Assembly (NCBI GenBank): GCA_014526335.1
Contig: JACTAT010000021.1
Span: 2,464,501 to 2,528,500 of the forward strand
DNA length: 64,000 bases
DNA from: Chrysaora quinquecirrha
Lineage: Eukaryota; Cnidaria; Scyphozoa; Semaeostomeae; Pelagiidae
Direction of reading: 5' to 3'
The notes under the pieces were generated by a model. It was given only the letters and a program-made list of their open reading frames with translations. It was not told where the DNA came from and did not search any database. Each line of letters opens with the position of its first letter. Position 1 is the stretch's first letter. Both the position numbers and the translations under genes were made by a program. Below are positions 23,765-36,029 of the stretch, in pieces.

Positions 23765-23965
23765 GTCGACATTGAGCACAGTCAGAACTATTGCCGACTG
23801 CTAATTACCCTGGGTAACTGCTAATCGGCGATTTTTTGGAACTTATTTATCGCAATCTGTCGACATAGGCGCTCTGGTCTGGCAAATAGTCAGCGCACAA
23901 TTAAAAAAGTTGGGTGTTTTCTATTTCTGCGATTAGTTGACAACTGATTCTTGTCAGTCGACCTA
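23765..23965. mobile_element. MITE family J, copy 2
   Basis: CGACATTGAGCACAGTCAGAA, TTGCCGACTGCTAAT, GTCAGCGCACAATT and TTAGTTGACAACTGATTC words. Confidence 0.7.
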
Positions 23966-23989
23966 TTAGAGAAGGGTGACAGGGTAATG

Positions 23990-24290
23990 TAACCATGGTA
24001 CCATAGGGTGGTACCTGGTACCAAACTCTAAAACCAGGGTGGAATCTGGTACCAAATTCTGGAAACAGGGTGGAACCTGGTATCGAAAGCTCTAAAAAGC
24101 GGGCGGAATCGGCTGCCCCTATCAATTCAAATGCATTTGACACGGTTGTTTACTTCGATCAAAATTCAGAATACGTGATACCGCTATCTGCGATTTGAGT
24201 ACCTAGTACCTCGTACCTTATGGGTTGAATCTGGTACCAAACCTTGTTGTACCAGTACCAAAGACCCCTGCTTTCACCCCCCTCCTATTA
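23990..24290. repeat. GGTACC-rich inverted/tandem repeat
   Basis: GGTACCTGGTACCAAA, GGTGGAATCTGGTACCAAAT, GGTGGAACCTGGTATCGAAA and TGGTACCAAACC recur within 300 bp in both orientations. Probably a MITE or minisatellite. Confidence 0.6.
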
Positions 24291-24299
24291 GGACAATGT

Positions 24300-25785
24300 T
24301 GCGACGGCGATCAACTGTATCCTATAGTTGTTTATACTAGGCTTTGCAGCGTTACTGCCTCGCTGCTTTATTGCTTTATTACCCTGTTACTCTATAGCTC
24401 TGTCATGTTACTATTACTCCACTCCATATGCAGTAAAAATCGTAAATATAAGCTTCAGGACACATAGCTTTTTAAGAAATAAACAAAAAATGGTAAAAAT
24501 TACCTTTTTCGTCAATAACTCCTTGTCAAATCATCAAACTCTTTATTTTCAACCAATTTGTCCAATGTCCTATTCTGTTCCCTATACAAGGATTGAAAAA
24601 TTAGTTATATATAGGAAATTTCTACGTCACTTGGAAATAATGAAATTCCTTCTAATATTGAAGACAGACAAAGATCTTATTTCATAGTCTGAAGGAAGTT
24701 TAACATTATTGAAATTGATACAAGAATAGGAGAGAATTTTTGAAAAAAAGTCACGTCTCGAATGATGTACTTGCCCAAAGGGGCACTTATTATGGACGCA
24801 CACGTTTATGGGTGTAGGTATATGAATTGTTCGTTGGTAATTTATGATAATCAGTGTCATGCATGTGTAATTAATGGAATTACGGAGGCAATGGGGGACA
24901 TTAGGTATTTTCAGTTAGGGGCCCCAAGGTTATTTGCATCAGTAAAAGTTAAAACATCCAGACTGAGATATCAAGAAGACTTAAGGCCCCTTGACCCGAT
25001 TGTGTAACAGTTATTCTAGTCCATTACGCCACTGGTAAGGTAGAGCGTTATTCCATTAGAAAAATACGGGACAGTCGCCCCCCTCTGAAAGAGAAAAGTG
25101 TCCCTTGTAAAGTCGAACCACCTAGACAAAATTCCCTGTTACCTTGAGAAATCCCCTTCTTCCCTGGAGTTTTGTAGTATTATTTTTCAGACTGATAGTC
25201 ACGCGGATTGATTGGGAGGATTTTAACTGATCCCTGTTTTCCGATGTTCCCTGTTCCCCTTTTAATTTTGGCCACGTTCCCTTGTCCCCAGGAACCCCTA
25301 AGCGACCCTCACAACTCGCCACACTTTATACCAGTATAGGGGGCAAAATCTCCTGCCTGTGCCTATTCCAGGGCTATTCCACGTATTCTCATAAAATTAG
25401 TTATGGCCGTATGGAGTAAATCTTTGCATTGCATGCCCCCTTTTTACCCAGCTTTACCAACTGGTCTGGAAAGAGTCTACCGTTTCCATTCTAGGTGATC
25501 AATGCTGTTGAAACGAAAACATTTCTGGATGCACTATTGTTCTTCAAACAGTAAGAGCAATAGACAACCATGCAGCTAATCTAGAGAGAGCCCGACCTGC
25601 CCCCTTATGGGCCTCATGATGCATTGAAGGCAAGATGGGAGCCTCACAGAGAGGCATCTTTTAATCTTCAATTCCAAAGGCAAGATTGGAAAAAATAAAA
25701 TAAAGCACAAATCGCGTCTGTCCTCTCTACTCATTACGCTTTGAAAAAGGTGACGTTAGGCTACCTCAACCCTTAATCAACTTAG
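24300..25785. other. No gene recognised
   Basis: Mixed AT-rich sequence. A plus-strand open frame at 24762-25007 has no recognised domain and no consistent splice context. Confidence 0.45.
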
Positions 25786-25787
25786 AT

Positions 25788-26197
25788 TACACGCTTTTTT
25801 TATAAGGAACCTACCTCTAGGCTAGGCCTAGTTCTTAAAGTTCCTTATTTTTGGACCTCTTTTGAGGCAATTGTAGTTAAAAAAAGTTCCTTAATAGTTC
25901 CTTAATTTTAACTGCGCATACAGTGGTCTTACCAATAAAAGAGAGACACTTGCATGTGAGCAAAGATCGAGACTACTCAAGGAAACATTTGATACATGCA
26001 TAACGTACAATTAATGTGATTTTCGACTGCAAATGAATGGAACCGGCTTTCTAATTCTCAATTTGTTGCAGCGATAAAAGCATTCAAAATTTAAAAGTTC
26101 CTTAATGATTTCTCTTTAGTAGTATAAGTTCCTTAAGTGTTCGGGCCTTCTACATGTAGGTTCTTTATAAAGTGGTTCTTTATAAAAAAAGCTTGTA
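25788..26197. mobile_element. MITE family C, copy 2 (opposite orientation)
   Basis: The same sequence as the 20777 copy in reverse: TACACGCTTTTTTTATAAGG at the left, GTGGTTCTTTATAAAAAAAG at the right, body words AAGTTCCTTA and TAGTTCCTTAA. Confidence 0.88.
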
Positions 26198-26199
26198 GG

Positions 26200-27090
26200 A
26201 ACGCATGAGAATTAAATAGAAAAAATTCTTCACTTACTAAAAAACAGTAGCTGGGTAGTATTTGAACTTCCCAATGGCTCGGAAGCTTTGGCCCAGTAGC
26301 TTTAAAGAGACCTTTTCAAATATTATGAAAGCTGGCTTGAACCAAATAGATCTTGAATGGAGAGTGTTCTTTAAGAAATAACTGCAAGAAGCTGACGCTG
26401 ATTCTGGACTGTTTGGTCCGATTTTTTATGTTCTTCTTTCTCAATCCGTCTGATGTTTATAAGATAGAGATTTCAGCTACTTAAGCTGGCTAAGAATTTT
26501 ATTATTTTTCTTTCTTATAGCACCTGGGAGCATTTCGTAACGCTGAGTGTATCAAAGAATTCTTGACAAAAATGCACAGTGACAAAACAGCGAAATAAAA
26601 AATTGGCGCAGTACTTATTTGATAAATAAAGATTGGAAATCTAATAAACAAGAATGAATGAAGGAATGAATGAATAACAAAAATGAAAGAATTAATAGGA
26701 AAGGGTTTGGGCTTGTTTGAGCGCTCGCTCACTTATTCCTTTTTGCTTTCGCTCTCATACTGACATTTTAACAAGCCAAGGGGCTTGCAAGCAAAGCAAG
26801 CAAGCAGTTTTTACAAGTCTTTTTGTTTATAAGTATGACCTTCAAATAGACTTATAACATTCGTCGTAGTCAACGCTCCTCCACCCCGCTCCACTACTCT
26901 GAGGAAACATCAATTATGTTGTTGTAGTTGTTAGTATCTGTTTCTGAAAGAGTGGGAGGGATGTAATATGTCTAACCTTCAAATAGCAAATTTCGAATAT
27001 CTTTTGAGAATGTGGTAAGGGTGGATGGGACAGATGAATAAAACATTAGGATACTGTAAGTTTAGGGTGTGTCCATATGGTACGCCCTTG
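26200..27090. other. No gene recognised
   Basis: Contains GAGGAAACATCAATTATGTT, then GTTGTAGTTGTTAG near 26900, a repeat shared with 37745 and (reverse) with the start of the window. Confidence 0.5.
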
Positions 27091-27094
27091 CCCA

Positions 27095-27200
27095 TTCAAT
27101 TCAATTCAATTCATTCTTATTCGTAGAAATAAAATTTACAATGATAAAAAGTATTCTACATGGCCCAAGAAAAGCTGAGCTTATCTAGCTTGGGCCGCTA
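27095..27200 (-). mobile_element. Possible LINE 3' end
   Basis: CAATTCAATTCAATTCATTC, then AGAAATAAAATTTACAATG and CATGGCCCAAGAAAAGC. Read in reverse, this resembles the 3' end and TTGAA tail of invertebrate L2-like LINEs. No coding part is present. Confidence 0.35.
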
Positions 27201-27639
27201 CAAAACTAAGAAACTAACAAACTAACCAACGAACGAACTTTACAGCGAAAGGAACTATATTTTTGCCCCTTCACGAAGAAGAAAGAAAATTCACACTGAT
27301 CGGCAGTGGAGACTAACCCTGGTTGGTTAAAAAGATAAAATTTTAAACCTTTTAAATATTTTAATCCTTATGCTACAATCTTTGTAAGAAATTATAACAT
27401 TGAAATAAAGATTTCATTTTACGTTATTAAAAGTGAATTAAACCAAATTTTAATTAAAATTCCAACGATAAGCCTTCAAATTCAATTAGATATTATTTCC
27501 ATATTATCTTAGGAACAAATTTTATTCCAAAGATGATGTGGACGTTAAGCTTGCATCTTTAGAGAATATTTTTTAGCAAATTATGACTGCACTGGATGAA
27601 AGGACCAAACCAATTAGGTTTAAGGACAGTTGATTACTT

Positions 27640-28156
27640 ATAATTCTTAGTTATAGCCAATAAATTTTGTTTATTATTAAGTTAGTTACATAGTTTATGC
27701 AGTTTAGTAGCTATTTAGTTCATTAGTTACCTAGTTAGTTATTTATTTAATAAGTTATAGTTAGTTAGTTAGCTAGTTAGTTAGCTAGTTAGTAAGTTAG
27801 TTTGTAAGCTAGTTAGTTAGCTAGTTAGTTAGTTAGTTAGTCAGTCAGTTAGTTAGTTAGTTGGTTAGTTAGCTAGTTAGTTAGTTAGTTAGTCAGTTTT
27901 TTTAGGTAGTTAGCTAGTTAGTTGGTTTATCATTCAGTAAGTTAGATAGTCGGTCGACAGTTAGCTAGCTTTAGTTAGTGAGTAAGATAGTTAATTAGTT
28001 AGTTAGTTAGTCAGTTAGTGCGTTAGTCAGTTTATTAGAAAGTTAGTTTATTGTTTATAACTTATAGTTACTTTATTAGTTTAGTTAGTTAACTTGTTAG
28101 TTGGATAGTTAGTTAGTAAGTTAGTTGGATAGTTACTAGCTAGTTAGTTAGTTAGC

Positions 28157-28210
<54 letters not shown>

Positions 28211-28420
28211 ATTAGTTAGTAAGTTTATTAGTTAGTTAGTTTGTTAGCTAGTTACTAAGTTGGTTGGTTAGTTGGTTCATTAGTTAGTCAGTTTATTAGC
28301 CAGTTAGTTCATTAGTTAGTTAGTTTATTAGTTCGTAGCTTTAATTGTTTGGTTACTTCGCCATTTAATTGATTAGTTAGTTAAAATGTAAGTAAGAAAG
28401 TTAGTTTGTTTGTCTGTTTG
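27640..28420 (+). repeat. TTAG tetranucleotide array, degenerate
   Basis: About 780 bp of GTTA/TTAG units with single-base variants (GCTAG, GTCAG, GTAAG). The purest block is at 28140-28210. It is not the animal telomere repeat. Confidence 0.93.
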
Positions 28421-28829
28421 TAAGTCAGAGCCCGTCAGACATAACAAAATAAGCATTTACACCTACACTTGGACAGACATTAAAGGACATTCAGCTTCTG
28501 GAAACCATTCTTAATTCATGACTAAAGATCTTTTCATGGATAACAACCCAACCCATAATTCTCTCCTGCAGTGGGAGGTGGCTTCCAAGCAAAAAACAAG
28601 CAACGCAGTGTTTTGATGACCTTAACGCTTTATCACTTGAATTTAAGCAGCCCTTTTGTTATTGTGCAGTTGCTAGAAACAGTCGTGCACTTGTTTATTC
28701 GTTTGATATGTAAAAGATTTTGATTTGAATTCGGTTTCAGAGATTAAGACGTTTTAGAAGGAAGGATTTAAAAGTTGCCAGGAAGATTCTGTTTTAAGCC
28801 CAGTTTACGTCAGATAGGTCGTCTTGGTC

Positions 28830-29265
28830 GTTCCAGTGATGATTATGGTAGCAATAATAATGATCATGATCAGCATTATGACGGACAATATCACCATCAT
28901 CATCATCATCATCAACATTATCATAATTATCAGTGTGGTAATGATCATCAACACAACCGTCATCATCAAAGGCATCATCATCATCATCATCATCATCATA
29001 AGCATAATCAATAACACCACCATCACTACCACCACTACCATCATTATCATTATCATCATCAATATCATCATCATCATCATATGCATAATCAACATCATCA
29101 TCATCATAAGCATAATCAATAACACAGCCATCACTACCACCACCACTATCATTTTCATTGCCATAATCATCATCATCATCATTCTAATTATTCTAACCAA
29201 TATGACCATCATCATTATCACCATCATCATATTACAATGATCACCATAACCATCATAATTATAAC
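28830..29265 (+). repeat. ATC trinucleotide array near the CHSY 3' end
   Basis: ATC tracts contain an internal duplication (CATAAGCATAATCAATAACAC occurs near 28995 and 29105). The array begins about 130 bp past the CHSY stop codon and may lie in the 3' UTR. Confidence 0.93.
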
Positions 29266-29394
29266 AACAACGTAGAGTTAGCGTTAATCAAGGAATCGGA
29301 GACAGAATGTTAGAAGAAGTATAAGTATGTTCATATATCAACTGTCTTTTCAAATTAAACTAGGAAAATTAGAAACCATAAACAACTATCTAGA

Positions 29395-30834
29395 TTATTT
29401 CAAATATCCTTTATCAACCATGAGTTCGTACAACTTTTTTTGCGATCCATAGGTCCCTGCTTTTGAATCATAACACATTGAAAGCTGTTTTGCAGGAAGT
29501 TCTTTAGCGCAGTTGACATTATGATAAATATGAACAAGTCCTGGGTCGATCGCACGAAAAACTTCATAATTAGGATTCGAAACATATCGCTCATATAGAT
29601 CCACATCTTCTAGCCCCCAGCCTTGGATCGTTGTATCGAAACCGCCGACAGCGTTTAAATCCGAGCGATAAAGGCAGGCGATGCCGAACGCATACATTCT
29701 CCAGAAGCCAGCATCTTTGCTGTAGTAGAAAGGGGTATCTGGCATTGTATTATTCCTGAATGCAATATCAGGATTGTATTGACTGAAGACAATAGGAAAA
29801 TACACCTGCTTTCCACGAATAGCATTTGATCTGCAGCGGTCAATGAATGCGAAATTGAAATCAAGGTCAACATCGCAGAAGAACAACAGAGATTTCTTGG
29901 CGAACTGATTTGCACCCATAGAGAGAGCGAGGGAACGTGAGAATGCCCCTTTCATATCAATCCAGCGGAGATCTGCCTTGGGATAGCGTTTTCGGTAAGT
30001 CTCGTATATTTCTTTTTGTTTAGTTCCAGGGGAAACATCTCGGAAATAAATAACTAGAAGTTTAGCTGAGAGTTGATTTTGTAAGCAGACTTTCTCAAAT
30101 GTCTTCAAGAACCTCTTAAAAGGCTCCAATCTCCCTGCGAGGGGTAGTAGAAAATGAAGTGTCGGCGTTGATTGCTTCGGGGGTTCTATCATGTATACAA
30201 GATCTCCGTAGGGGTGCTGAAGATAGGCATGATGACGCACATGTACCGTCATTCTACGCCGGTTATACCCAATATGGCGGTGATATTTCATGAGCAAATC
30301 AAGCATATACTGCATGCCATATACTGGATGTAGCCTTTTATAACCATGATTGAGTCGTTTGAATTCCAGCGTTCGATGCAAGACCTTCTTCGCTTCGTTA
30401 TTCACGATCATCATCGTTTGGCCTAAGACCTGATTTAGGCCATCTCTGGTCGGGTTTATCATTCCAATTTCGGGCGAATTCTCCTTATAAGAATAGGTTT
30501 TTCTCGCGGTAAACATATCCCAATCCGGTGCGCTGTTCTTCTCCATGCGATGTCCAAAGTCTTTTATATCATTCAGAGAAGCGAGTTCATCAACAGCCAT
30601 ACTTGAAGTATTACGCAGTAATAGTTTATCCATAATTTTAAGACGTCTTTGCTGTACTACGGTTTCGTATAGCAAGTCTTGGATTTTCAATTTCATGAAG
30701 TGTACATGAAGTCGATACATATAAGCGGCTTTCTTCACTGGATGTAATGTGATTGCATTTCTGACTGCTTTCGTATTGAGGTTTGTAGTGAATGCTTGTT
30801 CGCGAGAACGGTTGTGATAGAATAGCGACTGCAT
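29395..30834 (-). CDS. CHSY1: CHSY exon 2: linker and GT7-type domain
   Basis: One uninterrupted 1440-nt exon follows acceptor TTTATCTCTAG. Its first residue Met (MQSLFYHNRS) is internal, not a start. It includes NAITLHP, LLPLAGR, DVD, GWGLEDVD and HIYH motifs. The stop lies about 130 bp from a trinucleotide array. Confidence 0.92.
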   Translation of the reverse strand: MQSLFYHNRSREQAFTTNLNTKAVRNAITLHPVKKAAYMYRLHVHFMKLKIQDLLYETVVQQRRLKIMDKLLLRNTSSMAVDELASLNDIKDFGHRMEKNSAPDWDMFTARKTYSYKENSPEIGMINPTRDGLNQVLGQTMMIVNNEAKKVLHRTLEFKRLNHGYKRLHPVYGMQYMLDLLMKYHRHIGYNRRRMTVHVRHHAYLQHPYGDLVYMIEPPKQSTPTLHFLLPLAGRLEPFKRFLKTFEKVCLQNQLSAKLLVIYFRDVSPGTKQKEIYETYRKRYPKADLRWIDMKGAFSRSLALSMGANQFAKKSLLFFCDVDLDFNFAFIDRCRSNAIRGKQVYFPIVFSQYNPDIAFRNNTMPDTPFYYSKDAGFWRMYAFGIACLYRSDLNAVGGFDTTIQGWGLEDVDLYERYVSNPNYEVFRAIDPGLVHIYHNVNCAKELPAKQLSMCYDSKAGTYGSQKKLYELMVDKGYLK

Positions 30835-33800
30835 CTAGAGATAAATATAAGAATTTATAGTAGCGATTAGGCCGTTGACTTGCCATTTGAAATGAACGGA
30901 CGGCAGGAACAGAAAACATGCATTTTGTGAAAGCGTTTAAATAACTGTCATCCAAAGTCCCGCATAAGATTTTGAAAATACGGTAAGACCCCGTTCATAT
31001 AGGTTAACAACAGTTTATACAAGACCCCATTTACACAGGAGAAAAAGAAACGGATGCAAAAGATCCGTACCTTCCGGGTACAACATTGATACTATTTCAA
31101 TGCGATGACACAGAAACGGATCGGGTACGGATCCAAATCGATCCGCTTTTTCTGTGTACCGAAAAGACACGATCCCAAAACCCGGGGGTACTTCATTGTT
31201 CAAGAGACTAGACGTGCCGCCCAGTTTTTCCAAACCCACCCATGTCTACCGATAAATTCTGTTACTCGTGGTACCCATGTATAGAAATAACAACGAAATT
31301 TTTTACCCATTTGTACCAATATCTCAAATATTTGAACCCAATTTAACGTCTGAGTCAACTCTAAATGCGGCAAAAGGGCCTTTTCGCTGAACTACAACGC
31401 ACTTTTTATCAGGCTTTTCAAGACCATGCATGTCTAAAAGTTTTTGTATATTTTACTACCCATGTGTAGAAATTCTTCAAGAAAAACAGACCCATATGTA
31501 GGAAAATTGGCGCTGAAAAAGTAACCCATTTGGGCGGCACGTCTAGTATAACGAACAATAGAAGTACCCCCCGGGTCCCAAAAGGGACGGATTCATGCGG
31601 ACCGGTGTAAACGAAAAGCCTATTGTAGCCTTTCTCGGAACGGATCCACTCTCAAGGCCCACGGACCCGTTCCCGGGTAAATGGGGTTTAAATGTGTCAC
31701 CATGAGGTCAAAGACTTCGGTTACAGAAAGGTTCTGGGTTCAAATCTCCTCGGGTACTTTGCACAAGACTAAAATCAAGCGCCATAATCATAATCAATTT
31801 GTCTGTCCTATCGAATATGGTGATTGAGTACGAAGGGTTTCACTAAAGTACCAGTCTCAGTCTTGGGGCACAAGCCGCAAGTTCAAATCCTCATATGTGT
31901 GACGTAAGGGACTTCACTTCGCTGGGCCTCAAAAGCGGGTACTTGATAAGACTGCCAAAAACTGCCTTATAGCTGGAAAGTAATAAAGGGATATTTTTCA
32001 CATCGTTTGTTGCAGATAAAGAATGTGGACAGATATTCTGGATGTGGACGAATCAAAACTGAAATATAGCATGATAGGTCCATTAAACAAAGCCAGATCA
32101 CAACCCAGATATTCTTCCAAAATAAGAATCGGTTGCCTCTTTGTTGTTGGAAATACAGAAATCTGAGGAAAACTTCATTAAAATGAAAAACAGGGTCTCG
32201 TGTGGCTCTCTAGAGAGACACAAAGCAACATTATTAGCGGGGGAGGGGTTGCGGCTTTTACAAATACGGTTAAAACGCTGCAAGCGTCCCAAACTTTTTG
32301 GCAGACATTGTAAGCCGTCTACTTACTCTTCTGATATCCAGCTATACTGAGTCGTAAAAACAGCCACCCAAGTTACTTGAATGTTTCTCCAAAGTGGGCT
32401 TGCAAATAATACTGTACACTGACTGAATATATTTGGAATAAAGACGGTTCAATTGTATTCTGGACGATCACAGCTACTGTGCTGCTGTGCGTGATTGATG
32501 ACGAGATTTGAAAGCGATTTAAATGAAACAACACAGATTAATAAGATTTTGGAATTATTTTTCCAAAAAAGCCTGCAATTGTATAGACCAACATCTAAGC
32601 CGGAGAGGTGGCAGGACGGCTAATCTCTCTTCAGGGTAAATATATTCAAACTTATCAAGGCTGTTTCTGACACCGTATTAGACATGATAGCCACCACTTA
32701 CACGCAGTTTTTTTATAAGCAACTTCGCTAGGGCCCAGTTCAAAAAGTTGCTTATTTTTGGACCTCTTATGGCCTTTTAGTAGCAAAAGTTGCTTAGTAG
32801 TTGCTTAATTTTAACTGTATATCTTTTGCCCTAAGAATAGTATAGAGGCTAGAAAAACAGCAAAGTTTGTAGATCTACTATTACGTAGCTTTTACTACTG
32901 TACTGTAGATTTTACCAGATAGAGACTTTGTATTGAAAGTTAAACGGAAACCCCTCGATAAAATGCTTCACGTAATGAGTTATCACTCCGTTGATATGCG
33001 AGTTTTGACGGCAAATGAATGGAAAAGGCTTCTTTAATGATCAATCCTCGATTGCTTGCAGTGATATATAAATTATTTAGAATTTAAATTGTTGCTTAGG
33101 TTTTTTCCTGTGGTATTATACGTTGCTTAAAGTTTTAGGCCTTCTACACCTAGGTTGCTTATTAGCGGTTGCTTATTAAAAAAACTGCGTGTAACGTCCG
33201 GCTACGTCACTGTTTTAACTGGAAATCTATGGCTTCTCTTGCATTTACTAACCCTATATAACTATATCAATTGTAACAGTCGGGAGACACACAAGCAACA
33301 TAACAGCTTTAGAGACTCGATCGAAAAATCTCTGTTAGAAAATTCGTGTTTTTTTGCAGGTACGCCGGGCCGATGAAAGGACAGGGGGCTAATACTAAAA
33401 AGGGCAATGGACAGGGGGGCGAATACGAAGAAAGGACAACAGAGACAGGACAAAGAAAGTGAAGCAAGGCCGATGATGAAGGGTCCAAAGGCAATCCTCC
33501 ATAAAACCTGCTGTGGCCATGCCGTTCAAATTCGCCGGAAATGCTTCTTTAAAATGCTTTATCTGGCATGAAAGATGCCTTTTCATATCTTTTCTGGCAA
33601 TTGGTCTACACACCCTTCCGCTGTATATGGTATTCAGGGCCGTTGAGAGCCCCAGGTAATGTAATCATACCGGGCCTTTAAGGGATTTTAGGAGGAAGCA
33701 TTTTAAGAGGATTTCAATTTTCGTTGGCCCCTATAAAATAGCCTGTGCACCAGACCTCCTCCTAAAAGGAAGGAGGAAGAGGTCGAGTGTACAGGCAACT

Positions 33801-34901
33801 ATGAAAGTAAATAAGAGGTTTTCGTCAAAGCGACACTTCTCCCCCCTTGAATCCCGTTCCTCAAGGGCATGGGGAGGTGCATAAAAGTGCGCCCCCCTAT
33901 CCGGCGTCCCTGGTCTTTAAGATTCTGTTTCTTGAAAACCTAGAAGTTTCGAAAATGATGCCCGGAGAAAAAAATTGGTTTTGGGGTGCTTGGGGGCAAA
34001 CAATATGACAAGAATTCGGTAGATGTGCCTTGAGAATCAAATAGGTTTAGGGGTGCTTGGGGGCAACAAATATGACAGGAACTCGGTACATATGCCTAGA
34101 GAATCAAATGGGTTTGGGGGTGCTTGGGGCAAAACTTTGATAAGTATTTATACATACCTCAAACGCCCATGTGCAGGAGATGCCAACAAACATTTTGATG
34201 CAACGGCCAACTTCCACGTCTTCATGCGTCGTAACAAGATGGTTCAAGCAATACTCAAAGTATGGCACAACCTTTCTTAATGTACTTCGACTCAGCACTA
34301 TCCCAGATCCCCCCATACAAAAATTATCCCCCCAACCAAGACCCAACATTCCCTTCTCATCTTGCCTCCCTGTTCCCGCTTGACCAATATATAAATCTTC
34401 TGAACTGTTCAGAGTTCGTAGAAATTTCTCTAGTTTCTCGGTTCTTACATAGACATCATCGTCACATCGCATAAACCATTCGTAATCGTCGATGAAATTA
34501 TCGTGCATATATTTCAGCATCATCATTGACTTTCGTTGCGGTGGATAAGAATCGTCGACTCCTTTCAAACTAACGACGGGCATATCCGAGCGCTTTGATC
34601 TGCTGCTTGAGAAAAACGTGAGCGTTCCGGGTAGCGAATTTCCCCAAGTTTCGTAAACGGCCCTCGCTCGGTTGTCGAGGAACTTTTCGGCAGTCATAAC
34701 ACCAACGAAAATGAATTTTTTTCTATTTAAGGAGTTTCTTGTCGGTTTTGATTTGATGCTATCACGAGCCAGTGTCATACGACATGTACGAGCTGGGAAA
34801 GATAGTAAACTTTTCCGCAAAATAAGAGGAATAAGAAATCCAAAAACAAAACCAGCACAGAGTAACAAAACTCCACGAAGACTAAAACTCCTTGGTTTCA
34901 T
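29395..34901 (-). CDS. CHSY1: Chondroitin sulfate synthase (CHSY1/CHSY3 type), 2 exons
   Basis: The enzyme is a Golgi type II membrane protein that polymerises chondroitin from alternating GlcA and GalNAc. Exon 1 (34158-34901, 248 aa) has a short cytoplasmic N-terminus, a membrane anchor at residues about 11-28 and the N-terminal GT31-like domain, with the DDD motif in MRCDDDVYVR (about 147-149), a GWGD motif and HEDVEVGRC. Exon 2 (29395-30834, 479 aa) carries the GT7-type domain, with FFCDVDLDF (DVD about 569-571) and QGWGLEDVDLYERYV (about 653-662), through to the stop. Donor GTATGT (34157) and acceptor CTCTAG join phase 0 to phase 0 at CTWAFE/MQSLFY. From memory, this matches the WSYE-MQ junction region of vertebrate CHSY1. 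The joined 727 aa is slightly shorter than human CHSY1 (802). I chose the ATG at 34901, nine codons inside the open frame. CHSY3 is the alternative name. Confidence 0.93.
31024..31687. mobile_element. MITE family I (ACCCCATTTACAC ends), interrupted by family H
   Basis: Left end ACCCCATTTACACAGG, right end GGGTAAATGGGGT. Both arms contain ACGGATC words. Removing the family H copy and one TCCCAAAA restores a continuous element. Confidence 0.8.
31181..31575. mobile_element. MITE family H, copy 2, with 8-bp target duplication
   Basis: CCCGGGGGTACTTC to GAAGTACCCCCCGGG, 395 bp. It is flanked on both sides by TCCCAAAA (31173-31180 and 31576-31583). An 8-bp duplication is typical of hAT elements. 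Confidence 0.9.
31690..32698. other. CHSY intron, no further feature seen
   Basis: No exon-like or repeat structure recognised beyond short AT-rich tracts. Confidence 0.5.
32699..33193. mobile_element. MITE family E (TAAGCAAC word, family C body), copy 1
   Basis: TACACGCAGTTTTTTTATAAG to AAAAAAACTGCGTGTA. It shares AATTTTTGGACCTCTT-type body words with family C but carries GCAAC where C has GGAAC. It lies in the CHSY intron. Confidence 0.85.
33955..34140 (+). repeat. Tandem repeat, about 65 bp, 2.7 copies (CHSY intron, next to donor)
   Basis: Three copies of GGGGTGCTTGGGGCAA, each with AATATGACA and GAGAATCAAAT, end about 20 bp from the CHSY intron donor at 34157. Confidence 0.85.
34158..34901 (-). 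CDS. CHSY1: CHSY exon 1: anchor and GT31-like domain
   Basis: It starts MKPRSFSLRGVLLL and ends at CTWAFE immediately before the donor GTATGT. All N-terminal catalytic-domain motifs (FVGVMTA, ETWG, CDDDVYV, GGSG, HEDVEVGRC) are present and intact. Confidence 0.92.
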
Positions 34902-34929
34902 ATTGCCACGTTGATGCTTATTCCGCAAT

Positions 34930-36029
34930 TTACTGGCAGCAGAAAAACTTTATCATTGACTTCACAAACGACATTTCTAGTATCAACGTTATACAGATCA
35001 AAATCGATGAAAATATTCGTGATTTATTTTGCATTTGATTTCGCCTTATCCTTCAGACAACCATAATATGTCGTGTAAATGAACTTCAAAATCTGCTACG
35101 TGCCACCAGAAAATGACGGGTGCCTGCTCGAGCACGCTGATCGCAAAATCGCAAGTGATTAAATCAAAGTTCTCCGCATACAATTTATTTCAACGGGACC
35201 AAGTATGCACCTGTGTTTCTTTTCTTTCGTTACGTACTGAACCTAAGCCCCAATATCTTTCTTGATAATTAAAGGATACCTCATGATCAAATGTTTTCTT
35301 CAAAAAATCAAGGCTTTTGACGATACATAACATTTCTTCTACTCATCCAAACTTTATAAACCCCCGAGAAACACAAAATATTCAACATATACCATAGGCC
35401 TTAGAGAGCTATCTAGGGGGGTTAAAAAAAGCAAGTAGTGAGCCGAAGTCCTTTTCGATAGTGTGAATACGAAGTCCAGATGATGCGAATAGGCTTAAGA
35501 TTAATGCTTGTATTTGTCTAGTTGCACTTTCTGTTGATGCATCGAGAGAGGCATCAATTTCAATCAAGTGATGCTAGAACGAATGTATCGATTGCAAGGG
35601 GACATTCAAAGATCTTTCTAACCCAAGAAGCTTTGGATATTCTGCAAGTGTAACTTCGAGTCTAAATACTTTGGATACACAACTGAGAGTGGAAACTGGC
35701 ACAAAAACTCCTAAAATCATATTGCAGAATCCTTAAGTTTTTGAGAGAGAATCTTTAGATATCCAACATTTTAAAGAAAAGAGCTTTCTAGTTTTTGAGT
35801 TAGAATCTCTAGAAATTCTTCTTTTTTGAAGACACGGAAATCTTGTCTGGGCCTTAACTTTCTTATTTTTCATTAACATTTCATCCCTAAATGTTCTTAC
35901 TTGTTCTTATTACTAAATAATACTTTCAATACTTTTTAATATATCTTTCATCTCATTTCAAGATCTTAGCCTTGAATCGTTATGAATGTTTAAGTCTTGA
36001 ATGATGGTCTTTATTTCTCATAGTACTTC
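34930..36029. other. CHSY upstream region
   Basis: It should hold the CHSY 5' UTR and promoter. No TATA box or clear motif was identified. AT-rich beyond about 35.3 kb. Confidence 0.4.

Noticed and set aside
30638..30955. 105-aa minus-strand frame overlapping CHSY exon 2
   Set aside because: It is a shadow frame of the CHSY exon and intron boundary with no independent support.
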